Positions 43,007-52,431 are shown, numbered from the stretch's first letter. The stretch is DNA of 64,000 nt from Zhengella sp020637775 (GCF_041397485.1 NZ_JAWKWO010000001.1:248001-312000), one strand, 5' to 3'. The notes: a model not told the origin generated them from the sequence alone. Translations and numbers: made by a program.

Positions 43007-43980
43007 TCGTGTTGAGCCATTCGGATGTGGAAGCCCTGCTTTCCATGAAGGACGCCATCGCGGTGATCGCGGGCGTGATGCCGCAGGTTTCGGCCGGCAA
43101 GGCGGAATTGCCGCTGCGCAGCGTCATTCCCGTGGGCGGGGCGAACCGGATGGGCATCATGCCGGGAGCACTTGCCGAAGCGGGCTGCTATGGCATCAAG
43201 CTCGTCAGCCTGTTTCCCGGCAATCCGGCCAGGGGCCTGTCTTCCCATCGCGGCGCCATGGTGCTGTTCGAGGCGGAAACGGGAGAGGCGACCGCCATGA
43301 TGGATGCCAGCCTTCTGACCGCGGTGCGCACGGCGGCAGCAAGCGGCGTGGCGACGCGGGCACTGGCCCGCCCGAATTGCGAGACGCTGGCCATTGTCGG
43401 TTATGGCGAGCAGGCCGAACACCATCTCGCTGCCATGGCCGAGGTGCGGCCCATCCGCCGCGTCACCGTTGCAGGCCGTTCGGCGGACAAGGCAGCGGCC
43501 TTCTGCGAGCGGGCGGCCTCACGCCATGCGGGCCTGACCTTTTCCTCGACAACCGACATCGAGGCTGCCGTGCGCGATGCCGATCTCGTCTGCACGGTCA
43601 CCGCCTCGCCGGTGCCGGTTCTCAAGGGCGACTGGCTGGCTCCGGGCTGCCATGTCAACGTCGTGGGATCTTCCATTCCCAGCATGCGCGAGGTGGACGA
43701 CCGCTTCGTCGAACGGGCCTCGATCTGGGTCGACTACCTGCCCTCGACACTGGCTCAGGCCGGCGAGATCGTGGACATGATCGCCGCAGGCCGGTTTTCC
43801 GCCGATGCGATCCGGGCGGAAATCGGCAATGTGCTGGCCGGCAAGGCGCCAGGGCGCGCGTCGTCCGACGAGATCACGGCCTACCGCTCGCTCGGCATCG
43901 CGGCGCAGGATCTGGCCGCCGCACAATTCGTCGTCAACCGGGCCATCGCACAGGGACGCGGGCAGAGCGTTTCGCTGTAG
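43003..43980 (+). CDS. Ornithine cyclodeaminase/mu-crystallin family (DauB-like)
   Basis: 325-residue NAD(P)-dependent enzyme. RSVIPVGGANRMGIMPG, YGIKLVSLFPGNPARGLSSHRG, the Rossmann TLAIVGYGEQAEHHL and VVGSSIPSMREVD are family segments. In Pseudomonas the equivalent DauB reduces 2-oxoarginine with ammonia to L-arginine, so DauA and DauB together invert D- to L-arginine. Here the pair frames a TRAP importer and two hydrolases. The substrate may be another amino acid. Confidence 0.88.
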   Translation: MIVLSHSDVEALLSMKDAIAVIAGVMPQVSAGKAELPLRSVIPVGGANRMGIMPGALAEAGCYGIKLVSLFPGNPARGLSSHRGAMVLFEAETGEATAMMDASLLTAVRTAAASGVATRALARPNCETLAIVGYGEQAEHHLAAMAEVRPIRRVTVAGRSADKAAAFCERAASRHAGLTFSSTTDIEAAVRDADLVCTVTASPVPVLKGDWLAPGCHVNVVGSSIPSMREVDDRFVERASIWVDYLPSTLAQAGEIVDMIAAGRFSADAIRAEIGNVLAGKAPGRASSDEITAYRSLGIAAQDLAAAQFVVNRAIAQGRGQSVSL

Positions 43981-44064
43981 GACCGGCCAGCCGCCCTTCC
44001 CGAACGCGGCCGCAACGGGTATCACCATGCAGATCTTTCTCGGTGAAAACCCGGCAGCCCGGCC

Positions 44065-45063
44065 ATGCGCGACATCAACATCAAGGCGACTGAATATTTC
44101 GAGGCGGTCGCCCGGCTGGGGTCGGTGACCAAGGCCGCCCAGGAACTGGGCGTCTCGCCATCGGCGGTGTCGCAACAGATCCGCAACCTCGAAAGCCAGT
44201 TCGGCGTGCGCCTGTTCCGGCGGGAAAAGCGCAAGCTCATCCTGACGCTGGACGGGGACCGGCTGTTCCAGACCACGACACAGGCCTTCGCCGCGATCCG
44301 CAATGCGCGCAGCTCGATTGCCCGCCAGCGCGAGGTGCGCAACCTCATCATCCGCGTCAGCCCCAGTTTCGGCGTGCGGTGGCTGGGCCCGCGCATCAAC
44401 GGGTTCCTGACGGCCAATCCGGACTGGAACATCCGTATCGACGCAACGCCGGATTTCTCGGCCTTCGAGACGGAGGCCGTCGATTTCGACTTGCGCTATG
44501 GCATGGGCGGCTGGGCGGGCCTTGCCGAACGCAGCGTGCTGAACGATCTCGTGCTGCCGCTGTGCAGCCCCGGCTATCTGGCCGAACTGAAGGCGGTCTC
44601 GCCCGATCCGGCCGAACAGATCCGGGCCGCCCGGCTGATCGACAGCGTCAAGTCGCTTCTGCGCTGGGACCTGTGGCTGGCGCAGAACGACATCGCGGTT
44701 CCCGATCTCAACTATCCGCTGCGCTTCGACCGCTCCTCCATGTCCATCGAACTGGCCAAGCAAGGGGGCGGACTGGCGCTCGACAGCGTGACGCTGTGCC
44801 TGCCGGAACTCAGCCGCGGCGAACTGGTGCCGTTCTGCCCGGATATTCCGGTCATCGATTTTCCGGCCTACTGGATGGTTTGCCCGCCGCGCCACTTCAC
44901 CCGGCGCATCGTCAACCGCTTCGCCGACTGGCTCAGCCTCCAAAGCGCGGCGCACGAGACGGAGGCGCGGCGCATGCTGGGGGAATTCGGCTGCCAGTTC
45001 CGCAAGGAAACGGCGGACGTGCCTCAGGCCTTGCTGACCGGCTTTCCGGTCAATGCCTCATAG
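44065..45063 (+). CDS. LysR family transcriptional regulator (GcvA-like)
   Basis: 332 residues. N-terminal helix-turn-helix (SVTKAAQELGVSPSAVSQQIRNLES) and a GcvA/AmpR-type effector domain with DFDLRYGMGGWAGL. It is 84 bases after and in the same direction as the D-amino-acid operon, so it may be cotranscribed and regulate it or its neighbours. Its last 40 bases overlap the end of the convergent dehydrogenase gene. Confidence 0.92.
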   Translation: MRDINIKATEYFEAVARLGSVTKAAQELGVSPSAVSQQIRNLESQFGVRLFRREKRKLILTLDGDRLFQTTTQAFAAIRNARSSIARQREVRNLIIRVSPSFGVRWLGPRINGFLTANPDWNIRIDATPDFSAFETEAVDFDLRYGMGGWAGLAERSVLNDLVLPLCSPGYLAELKAVSPDPAEQIRAARLIDSVKSLLRWDLWLAQNDIAVPDLNYPLRFDRSSMSIELAKQGGGLALDSVTLCLPELSRGELVPFCPDIPVIDFPAYWMVCPPRHFTRRIVNRFADWLSLQSAAHETEARRMLGEFGCQFRKETADVPQALLTGFPVNAS

Positions 45064-45914
45064 GCCTTCACCACGGCGCTGTCGTCCTGCTTTCCGTGGC
45101 CAAGACCGGATGCGGCCAGCAGCATCTGGTGCGCGGCGGCGGCCAACGGCAGGGGCGCGGAAACGTCACGGCCCGCCTGCATCACCAGTCCCAGATCCTT
45201 GACGAAGATGTCGACGGTGGACGTGACGGACGGCTCATCCTCCATCATGCGCGGCACGCGGTCGTCAGCCATCCAGCTTTGCCCCGCGGAGGACGAGACG
45301 ATCTCGTGCAGCTTGCGCGGATCGCAGCCGGCCCTGGCGCCGAGCGCCATGTATTCGGCCGCGGCCACGAGATGAACTCCGGCGGCAAGCTGATGCACGA
45401 CCTTGTAGGTGGAGCCGATACCGGCTTCTCCGCCAAGCCGGTGAACCGTGTTCGCGACAGCCGCCAGCAAGGATCCGGCGCGCGCGAAGGCTTCATCAGG
45501 CCCCGAGGCCATGACGGTCAGGGTTCCGGCCCGCGCCCCCACCTGCCCGCCCGAAACCGGGGCATCGAGCATGTGATGGCCAAGGGCGTTCAGTCTGGCG
45601 GCGATGTCACGGGCGTCGGAGGGGGCGATCGTGGAGGAAAGCACGACGGTTGCCGATGGCGCCAGCGCATGCGCCGCGCCGCTGTCGAAAAGAACCGTGC
45701 GGGCCTGATCCGCATTGACCACCATGACGAGGAGCAGGCCGGCGCCGCTTGCCGCCCCTGCCGCCGTTTCGGACGGATCGCCGCCAAGGGCGGCGAAGCG
45801 CTCGCGGGCCGCCGGGGCGATGTCATAGCCTGTCAACGCAATGCCGGCCTGCAGGATATTGCCGGCCATGCCGAGCCCCATGGCGCCAAGGCCGATGATT
45901 GCCGTCTTGTCCAT
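45024..45914 (-). CDS. Beta-hydroxyacid dehydrogenase (LtnD/GarR type)
   Basis: 296 residues of the 6-phosphogluconate/3-hydroxyisobutyrate dehydrogenase family. AIIGLGAMGLGMAGNIL binds NAD, DAPVSGGQVGARAGTLTVMASG is the substrate signature, and STYKVVHQLAAGVHLVAAAE holds the catalytic Lys. It resembles threonate dehydrogenases of C4 sugar-acid pathways. It is divergent from the isomerase and kinase genes, with a 178-base promoter gap. I infer a shared pathway. Confidence 0.9.
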   Translation of the reverse strand: MDKTAIIGLGAMGLGMAGNILQAGIALTGYDIAPAARERFAALGGDPSETAAGAASGAGLLLVMVVNADQARTVLFDSGAAHALAPSATVVLSSTIAPSDARDIAARLNALGHHMLDAPVSGGQVGARAGTLTVMASGPDEAFARAGSLLAAVANTVHRLGGEAGIGSTYKVVHQLAAGVHLVAAAEYMALGARAGCDPRKLHEIVSSSAGQSWMADDRVPRMMEDEPSVTSTVDIFVKDLGLVMQAGRDVSAPLPLAAAAHQMLLAASGLGHGKQDDSAVVKAYEALTGKPVSKA

Positions 45915-46092
45915 GCCGTCTCCTCCCGTGCCAAGAGGTAGCAGGGGTTAAGCCGCCGCTCCAATGGGCAAATGTGCAAAGGTTTGTAGAAAATCTTAAT
46001 ATCGACCATGGCTGCGTTTGCCTATCCCTTGCGCCAGCGATCACCGCGTCCGATGCCAGCACAGTAGCCAGGACGCCGACCGGGAGGACATG

Positions 46093-46908
46093 ATGAGGCT
46101 TGGACTGGGCAGCTACGCCTATCGCTGGTCGATCGGCATCAAGGATCAGGTTCCCGACCGGCCGATGACGCCCTTCGAGCTATTGGAGGCTGCGGCGGGC
46201 TATGGCCTCGACGTGGTGCAATACGCCGACAACATGCCGCTCGACCGGCTCGGCGAGGGCGACCAGCATCGCCTGCGCGAAACGGCGGCGGCGAACGGCA
46301 TCGCACTGGAACTGGGGACGCAGAGCTTCAAGGACGAGGAGGTTTCGCTCTATCTGGAGATCGGCGAAAGGCTGGGTGCGAAAATTCTGCGCGTGGCGCT
46401 GGACGCGGGCGATGCGCGCATTCCGGTGCCAGAGCTTGCGGAGCGCCTGAAACCACTTCTTGCGAAGGCGCGCGCGGCAGGCATCCGCATCGCCATCGAG
46501 AACCATTTCAACTATCCGTCGCCGCGCCTGGTGGACCTGCTGGAAACCGCCGGCGACGACACGCTCGGCGTCTGCCTCGATGTCGCCAACTCCATCTGTG
46601 CCGGCGAATGGCCGGAAGAAACCGTGCGGCTGCTGGCGCCTCACGCGATCAACCTGCACCTGAAGGACTATGTCATCACGCCGGACACTTATGGCGTCGG
46701 CTTCCAGATTCACGGCGTGCCGCTGGGACAGGGGCGCGCGCCCATCGGGTGGATTCTCGACCAGCTTGCCCATTGCCCGGCGGACATGTCCGTCATTCTC
46801 GAACACTGGCTGCCGATGAACGGCGATGCGGCTGCCGCGCGGGCACAGGAGACGCCATGGCTCGACCAGACGGTCGCGGCAGCAAGGACGTTCCTGGCCG
46901 GCCGCTGA
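46093..46908 (+). CDS. TIM-barrel sugar phosphate isomerase/epimerase
   Basis: 271-residue AP-endonuclease-2/xylose-isomerase-like barrel. RLGLGSYAYRW opens the barrel. IAIENHFNYPSPRL, GVCLDVANSI, NLHLKDY and VILEHWLP carry the likely metal ligands (Glu, Asp, His, Glu). GGGAGG is spaced correctly for ATG 46093; ATG 46090 directly before it is too close. It is 10 bases before the kinase gene and so cotranscribed. Similar isomerases act on erythrulose 1-phosphate. Confidence 0.88.
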   Translation: MRLGLGSYAYRWSIGIKDQVPDRPMTPFELLEAAAGYGLDVVQYADNMPLDRLGEGDQHRLRETAAANGIALELGTQSFKDEEVSLYLEIGERLGAKILRVALDAGDARIPVPELAERLKPLLAKARAAGIRIAIENHFNYPSPRLVDLLETAGDDTLGVCLDVANSICAGEWPEETVRLLAPHAINLHLKDYVITPDTYGVGFQIHGVPLGQGRAPIGWILDQLAHCPADMSVILEHWLPMNGDAAAARAQETPWLDQTVAAARTFLAGR

Positions 46909-46918
46909 GGAGAAAACC

Positions 46919-48667
46919 ATGAGCGAGATCCGCACCAAGAAACTCATCAATGCACCCGAGGATCTGATCGCCGAGGCGATCGAGGGCATGGTGCTGGCGC
47001 ATCCCGGCATGCTGACCGTGGAAGGACCGACCGGCCGGGCCGTGGTGGCGGTGGACGCCCCCCGCGACGGCAAGGTGGGCATCGTCATCGGCGGCGGATC
47101 GGGGCACGAGCCGGCATTTGCCGGCTATGTCGGGCGCGGACTTGCCGATGCCGCGGCCGTGGGCAATGTCTTTGCCTCACCAAGCCCGGAGCAGATCATG
47201 GATGCGGCACGCGCGGTCGATGGCGGCGCCGGGATCCTGTTCCTCTATGGCAACTATACCGGCGACGTGATGAATTTCGACATGGCGGCGGAGGAATGCG
47301 AGGCCGCCGGCATTGCGGTGCGATCCGTCCAGGTGACGGACGACGTGGCTTCCGCGCCCGCGGACCGGGCAGGAGAACGGCGCGGCATTGCCGGCGACTT
47401 CTTCGTCTTCAAGATCGCCGGCGCGGCGGCCGAGCTTGGCCGAGACCTCGACGCCTGCGAAGCGGCAGCGCGCCATGCCAATGCAAATACGCGTTCCATG
47501 GGCGTTGCGCTGACGGCCTGCTCGATGCCGCAGACGCTGAAGCCGAATTTCGAGATCGGGCCTGACGAGATGGAAATCGGCATGGGCCTGCATGGCGAGC
47601 CGGGTATCCGCCGGGGCAAGCTGGAACCCGCCGATGCCGTTACCGGCGAACTGATGGCGCCGATCCTGGCCGACATGGACCTGAAGGCCGGCGACCGGGT
47701 GGCGGTGCTGGTCAACGGTCTCGGCGCCACCGGACAGTTGGAACTCTATATCATCCACCGGCGGGTGGCGCAGATCCTGGCGGCGCGCGGTGTGGCCATC
47801 CATCATTCCTGGGTTGGCGAATATGCCACCTCGCTGGAAATGGCGGGCGCTTCTGTCACGCTGATCAAACTGGACGATGATCTGGCATTGCTGCTCGATA
47901 CGCCATGCCGCACGCCGGCGCTGACGGTGGGTACCACCCTGCCCGCAGCCGCCGCAACCCGAACGCGCCGCCACACGAATGCCGTTCGGGAGACAGCAAC
48001 CTTGGAACGTGCCGACCTGAAGACCGGCGGCCCCGTAACGCCGGTCCAGTTTCGGGCCATGATGCAGGCTGCCGGCCAGGCGATTGCCCGCAACCGTGAC
48101 TGGCTGTCCGAACTCGATGGGGTGATCGGCGACGGCGACCATGGAGTGACGATGGATATCGGCTGGACGGCCGTGCGAAAGGCGCTGGAAACGTCGCCTG
48201 ACGACGAAACGATATCCGAGACCTGCGACCGGATGGCGAAGGCCTTTCTCGATGCGGTCGGCGCTTCCTCCGGCCCGCTCTATGCCAGCGCCTTGCGCAG
48301 TGCGGGCGCGGCGGTGTCCGACCGGCTCAACCTGGATGCGGCGGCCATGGTGGCGTGGATCAAAGGCATGCATACCGGGATTGCCGGGCGCGGCGGCGCG
48401 AAGCCCGGCGACAAGACGATGATCGACGCCTGGGCACCGGCGGCCGAAGCCGCAGCCACCGCACTGGCTTCCGGCCAGGGTCTTGCCGCCTGCCTCGAAG
48501 CGGCCGTCAACGGCGCCCGGCGCGGACGCGACCATACCGCCACGCTGGAAAGCCGGCGCGGCCGCTCCGCCAAACTCGGCGCACGCTCCATCGGCCATGT
48601 CGACCCTGGCGCGGCGTCGGCGCATGTCATGCTGGAGGCCATTCGCGCCGCGTCTCCGGAGGACTGA
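46919..48667 (+). CDS. Dihydroxyacetone kinase family protein (DhaK-DhaL fusion)
   Basis: 582-residue ATP-dependent kinase. The DhaK domain (about 1-330) has VIGGGSGHEPAFAGYVGRGL and the substrate-binding His in MGLHGEPGIRR near residue 224. The DhaL domain (about 375-575) has DWLSELDGVIGDGDHGVTM with Asp ligands for Mg-ATP and LYASALRSAG. Single-chain kinases of this type phosphorylate dihydroxyacetone or tetruloses such as erythrulose. With the isomerase and the beta-hydroxyacid dehydrogenase, a C4 ketose or sugar-acid is the more likely substrate. GAGGAG precedes the ATG. Confidence 0.92.
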   Translation: MSEIRTKKLINAPEDLIAEAIEGMVLAHPGMLTVEGPTGRAVVAVDAPRDGKVGIVIGGGSGHEPAFAGYVGRGLADAAAVGNVFASPSPEQIMDAARAVDGGAGILFLYGNYTGDVMNFDMAAEECEAAGIAVRSVQVTDDVASAPADRAGERRGIAGDFFVFKIAGAAAELGRDLDACEAAARHANANTRSMGVALTACSMPQTLKPNFEIGPDEMEIGMGLHGEPGIRRGKLEPADAVTGELMAPILADMDLKAGDRVAVLVNGLGATGQLELYIIHRRVAQILAARGVAIHHSWVGEYATSLEMAGASVTLIKLDDDLALLLDTPCRTPALTVGTTLPAAAATRTRRHTNAVRETATLERADLKTGGPVTPVQFRAMMQAAGQAIARNRDWLSELDGVIGDGDHGVTMDIGWTAVRKALETSPDDETISETCDRMAKAFLDAVGASSGPLYASALRSAGAAVSDRLNLDAAAMVAWIKGMHTGIAGRGGAKPGDKTMIDAWAPAAEAAATALASGQGLAACLEAAVNGARRGRDHTATLESRRGRSAKLGARSIGHVDPGAASAHVMLEAIRAASPED

Positions 48668-48825
48668 AGGGCCAGGATGCACTGCCGGCCGGCGGGCCGG
48701 CGGGCTGAAATGCTGCAAGCTCGGTTCATATATCAGTAAGCCAAGGGACTACCATACATTGTAAACGGGGCGTCGCCGTACTACGAAGGTCGCAGACTGT
48801 GCTCCTGCACCTGGATTAGGCAAAA

Positions 48826-50280
48826 ATGACGATACCCGAAACCGAATACACGGGCCCCGACCTGTGCGCACTTCCGGCCCGCGAAGCGGTCGAAATGCTC
48901 AAGAAGGGCGAACTTTCACCGGACGACCTGCTGGATGCGGCCACGATGCGCATCGTGGAGGTGGAACCGGCCGTCAACGCCACCGTGACCGTTTGCGAGG
49001 ACCGCGCGCGCGCGGCCGTGGCGCGGCTGGATGCGGATCGAAAGGCACGCGGCCATGAGCCGGGCTGGCTTGCCGGCCTGCCGATCACGATCAAGGACCT
49101 GACCATGGTGTCGGGCGTTCGCACGACCTATGGCAACATGGCCCTGAAGGATTTCGTGCCCACGGAGAACGATCCGCTGGTCGAACTGATGGAGCGGCGC
49201 GGCGGCATCGTCATCGGCAAGACCAACACGCCGGAATTCGGCGCCGGCGGCAACACGTTCAACGACGTTTTCGGTTACACGCGCAATCCGTGGGACACGC
49301 GCAGGAATGCGGGCGGATCGTCCGGCGGCGCGGCGGTTTCGCTGGCGACGGGCGAATGCTGGCTGGCGCAGGGGTCAGACCTTGCCGGGTCGCTGCGCAC
49401 ACCGGCGGGCTATTGCGGTGTCGTCGGCCTGCGGCCCTCACCGGGGCGGTGCGGCGGCGGCCCTGCGGCGACCGCCTTCTCCATCGAGGGCATTTCCGGG
49501 CCCATGGCGCGCGATGTGCGCGATCTGGCGCTGTTTCTCGACGCCATGGCCGGCTTCATTCCCGAGATGCCGACCACCCTGGACGCGCCGCGCGAGCCGT
49601 TCCAGGAGGCCGTGCGGCGGGCCGATGGCGCCGTGCGCATCGCCTTTGCCGAGGACCAGGGCGGTTTCGCACCGGTGGAGGCGAATATCCGGCAGGTGCT
49701 GCGTGCGGCGATGGACAAGGTCGCGCGGGCCGGCACAAGCGTCGATGAGGCCTGCCCGGACCTGCCGGGCCTGTACGAGACCTATGTCACGCTGCGCGGC
49801 ATCCATTACGGGTCGGTCAATGCCTACCTGCCTGATGCCGTCCAGGCGCATTTCAAGCAGACATTACGCGAGAATACCGGGTTCGGCCGCGCGCTGACGG
49901 TGGAGCGCATCTATGATGCCATGCGCCAGCGCACCGTGCTCTTCCATGCCATGCGCACGTTCCTGCATGGCCATGACGTGCTCGCCCTGCCCGTCACCGG
50001 CCTCGAACCCGGCATGGTGGAGGAGGAATTTCCGCCCTTTGTGGATGGCGAGCCGGTGACGGATTATGTCGACTGGCTGCGCTTCTCCTTTCTCGCCACG
50101 ACGACCGGCCTGCCGGCCATCGTGCTGCCCGTGGGCTTCACCGACACGGCGATGCCGGTCGGCATCCAGCTCATCGGCCCGCCACGCGGCGAGGCGCGGC
50201 TGCTGCAGGCCGCGCGGGCCGTCGAGGAGGCTGTCGGCTTTCCCCGCACGCCGATTGATCCTATCGTGCGCCATCGCTGA
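48826..50280 (+). CDS. Amidase signature family amidase
   Basis: 484 residues. The Ser-cisSer-Lys triad is visible: Lys in PITIKDL near residue 89, cis-Ser in NAGGSSGGAAVS near 165, and nucleophile Ser in GSDLAGSLRTPAGYCG near 188 (AGS where GGS is usual). It hydrolyses amides to acids and ammonia. The next gene is malonyl-CoA synthetase, 29 bases on, which suggests a malonamate-like amide (inference), but broad amidases are common. The 158-base gap upstream is AT-richer and should contain the promoter. Confidence 0.92.
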   Translation: MTIPETEYTGPDLCALPAREAVEMLKKGELSPDDLLDAATMRIVEVEPAVNATVTVCEDRARAAVARLDADRKARGHEPGWLAGLPITIKDLTMVSGVRTTYGNMALKDFVPTENDPLVELMERRGGIVIGKTNTPEFGAGGNTFNDVFGYTRNPWDTRRNAGGSSGGAAVSLATGECWLAQGSDLAGSLRTPAGYCGVVGLRPSPGRCGGGPAATAFSIEGISGPMARDVRDLALFLDAMAGFIPEMPTTLDAPREPFQEAVRRADGAVRIAFAEDQGGFAPVEANIRQVLRAAMDKVARAGTSVDEACPDLPGLYETYVTLRGIHYGSVNAYLPDAVQAHFKQTLRENTGFGRALTVERIYDAMRQRTVLFHAMRTFLHGHDVLALPVTGLEPGMVEEEFPPFVDGEPVTDYVDWLRFSFLATTTGLPAIVLPVGFTDTAMPVGIQLIGPPRGEARLLQAARAVEEAVGFPRTPIDPIVRHR

Positions 50281-50309
50281 AGACAGACAGGACACGAAAC
50301 GCCATCGCC

Positions 50310-51824
50310 ATGCATAACGCGCTCCACGACAGCCTCTTCGCCCGCCACGCGGCAAGCGACACGACGTTCCTGATCCTGCCCGACGGGCGCGAGATCTCCT
50401 ATCGCGCGTTTCTTGCGCTCGCGTCACGCATGGCCCATGCGCTGCGCGGCGCGGGCGTCGGGGTGGGCGACCGCGTGGCGGTGCAGGTGAAGAAGACACC
50501 TGAAGCGCTGGCGCTCTATGCGGCCTGCGTGAAGGCTGGCGCCATATTCCTGCCGCTCAACACCGCCTATACGGCCAGCGAAGTGGCCTATTTCGTCACC
50601 GACGCGCAGGCGAAACTGCTCGTCTGCGACAGCAGCGCGACCGGGGCCCTGGCGCCCGTCGCCGGGAGCGCGGATGCCGGGCTGATGACGCTCGACGGCG
50701 ACGGCACGGGCACGTTGACGGATGCGGCCCGAAGCGCGCCGGAGCATTTCGAACCGGCGGAGCGCGGCGCGGACGACCTGGCCGCCTTCCTCTACACATC
50801 GGGGACCACCGGGCGCTCCAAGGGCGCAATGCTGACCCACGACAACCTGCTTTCCAATGCCGAATCGCTCGTCGACACCTGGCGATTTGCCGCAGACGAC
50901 GTTCTGCTGCACGCGCTGCCCATTTTCCATACGCACGGGCTTTTCGTGGCCACCAATGTCATCCTGCTGGCGGGCGCGAAGATGATCTTCCTGCCCGGCC
51001 CGGACATGGACCTGATGTTTGCGGCCATGCCGCGCGCCACGACGATGATGGGCGTGCCGACCTTCTACACCCGGCTGCTGGCCGACGATCGGCTGACACG
51101 CGATGCGGTGGCCCATATGCGGCTTTTCATCTCCGGCTCCGCGCCGCTGCTGGCCGAGACCCATGCCGAATTCGAGGCGCGCACGGGCCACCGTATCCTC
51201 GAACGCTACGGCATGACCGAAACCAACATGAACACGTCCAATCCCCATGACGGGGAACGGCGGGCCGGAACGGTGGGCTTTCCGCTGCCGGGCGTTTCGC
51301 TGCGCGTGGCGGACCCGGAGACCGGGCGGATTCTCGGGCCCGGCGAGATCGGCGTGCTGGAGGTCAAGGGCCGCAACGTCTTCAAGGGCTACTGGAACAT
51401 GCCGGAAAAGACGGCGGAGGAATTCCGCGCCGACGGCCATTTCATCACCGGCGATCTCGGCATGGTGGATGCGGACGGATACGTGACCATTGTCGGCCGC
51501 GCCAAGGACCTCATCATTTCCGGCGGCTACAACATCTATCCCAAGGAGATCGAACTGGCGCTGGACGAAGCGGCAGGCGTGAGTGAAAGCGCGGTCATCG
51601 GCGTGCCGCATGCCGATTTCGGCGAAGGCGTGGTGGCGGTGGTCGTGCCGAAGCCCGGCGCCGCGATTGACGAGGCCGGGCTGATGGCGGCAATCGCGCC
51701 CGGGCTTGCCCGCTTCAAGCAACCCAAGCGCATTTTCCTGATCGACGAATTGCCGCGCAACACGATGGGCAAGGTGCAGAAATCCGTGCTGCGCGAGCGG
51801 TTCGCGGATACATTCGCGTCATGA
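50310..51824 (+). CDS. matB: Malonyl-CoA synthetase
   Basis: 504-residue AMP-forming ligase making malonyl-CoA from malonate, ATP and CoA. The P-loop is FLYTSGTTGRSKGAMLTHDN near residue 160. LPIFHTHGLFVATNV and ERYGMTETNMNTSNPHDGER are strongly MatB-like, and the C-terminal PRNTMGKVQKSVLRE carries the catalytic Lys. matA and matC are not adjacent, so the malonyl-CoA probably feeds biosynthesis rather than the usual mat operon. It is convergent with msrQ. Confidence 0.93.
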   Translation: MHNALHDSLFARHAASDTTFLILPDGREISYRAFLALASRMAHALRGAGVGVGDRVAVQVKKTPEALALYAACVKAGAIFLPLNTAYTASEVAYFVTDAQAKLLVCDSSATGALAPVAGSADAGLMTLDGDGTGTLTDAARSAPEHFEPAERGADDLAAFLYTSGTTGRSKGAMLTHDNLLSNAESLVDTWRFAADDVLLHALPIFHTHGLFVATNVILLAGAKMIFLPGPDMDLMFAAMPRATTMMGVPTFYTRLLADDRLTRDAVAHMRLFISGSAPLLAETHAEFEARTGHRILERYGMTETNMNTSNPHDGERRAGTVGFPLPGVSLRVADPETGRILGPGEIGVLEVKGRNVFKGYWNMPEKTAEEFRADGHFITGDLGMVDADGYVTIVGRAKDLIISGGYNIYPKEIELALDEAAGVSESAVIGVPHADFGEGVVAVVVPKPGAAIDEAGLMAAIAPGLARFKQPKRIFLIDELPRNTMGKVQKSVLRERFADTFAS

Positions 51825-51828
51825 CCGG

Positions 51829-52431
51829 TCAGGCCAGCGCCTGACGCTGCGACCGGCGGCGGAACCAGTACCAGATGCGCCAGGCTTCCAGCGCGGCCAG
51901 CGGCGCGAAATGGACGACCGCGCCCGTCGGATGCCCCCAATCGTGCAGGCTGGCCCAATGGATGAGCGTCAGCACCGCGGCGGCGTAGGTCCAGCGCTGA
52001 AGCGATTTCCAGCGCGGTCCCATCTTGCGCAGGAAGTAGTCCGAAGAGGTGACCGCCAACGGGATGAAGATGGCGAAGGCGATCCAGCCGGTCCAGATAT
52101 AGAGGCGCGGCAGTTCGGCCAGGACAGTCTCCAGCGCGGCCTTGTCGGCCAGATAGAAGACCGTATGCAGCGCGGCATAGCCGAACGCGGCGACGCCGAA
52201 ATAGCGCCGGTTCTTTCTCAGCCAGCGGGCGAAGCCGGTGCCCTTGAACAGCATGGTCAGCGGCGTGATCATCAGCGTGACGATCAGCAGGCGCGCTGCA
52301 AACTCACCGGTCGGGTGAACGAGGATGTGGATGATGCGGGGATTGGCCGAGACGAAGGCTTGCCCGATCCAGATGGCGGGCAGAACCGACAGGACTGCCC
52401 AGAGCCACCAGGGCGACAGACGCGACAGCAT
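51829..52431 (-). CDS. msrQ: MsrQ-like haem-binding membrane protein
   Basis: 200 residues with about six helices and a ferric-reductase-like core. HPTGEFAARLLIVTLMITPL, YFGVAAFGYAALHTVFY (a haem His), YWTGWIAFAIFIPLAVTSSDYFLRKM in outline, and WTYAAAVLTLIHWASLHDW (further His) are characteristic. MsrQ passes electrons from quinones to the periplasmic methionine sulfoxide reductase MsrP, but no msrP gene is adjacent, which is unusual. It is convergent with matB. Confidence 0.88.
   Translation of the reverse strand: MLSRLSPWWLWAVLSVLPAIWIGQAFVSANPRIIHILVHPTGEFAARLLIVTLMITPLTMLFKGTGFARWLRKNRRYFGVAAFGYAALHTVFYLADKAALETVLAELPRLYIWTGWIAFAIFIPLAVTSSDYFLRKMGPRWKSLQRWTYAAAVLTLIHWASLHDWGHPTGAVVHFAPLAALEAWRIWYWFRRRSQRQALA

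Noticed and set aside
48668..48825. GC-rich repeat after the kinase gene as a terminator
   Set aside because: GCCGGCCGGCGGGCCGGCGGGC can fold, but there is no T run and the pairing is ambiguous. The rest of the gap probably holds the amidase promoter.
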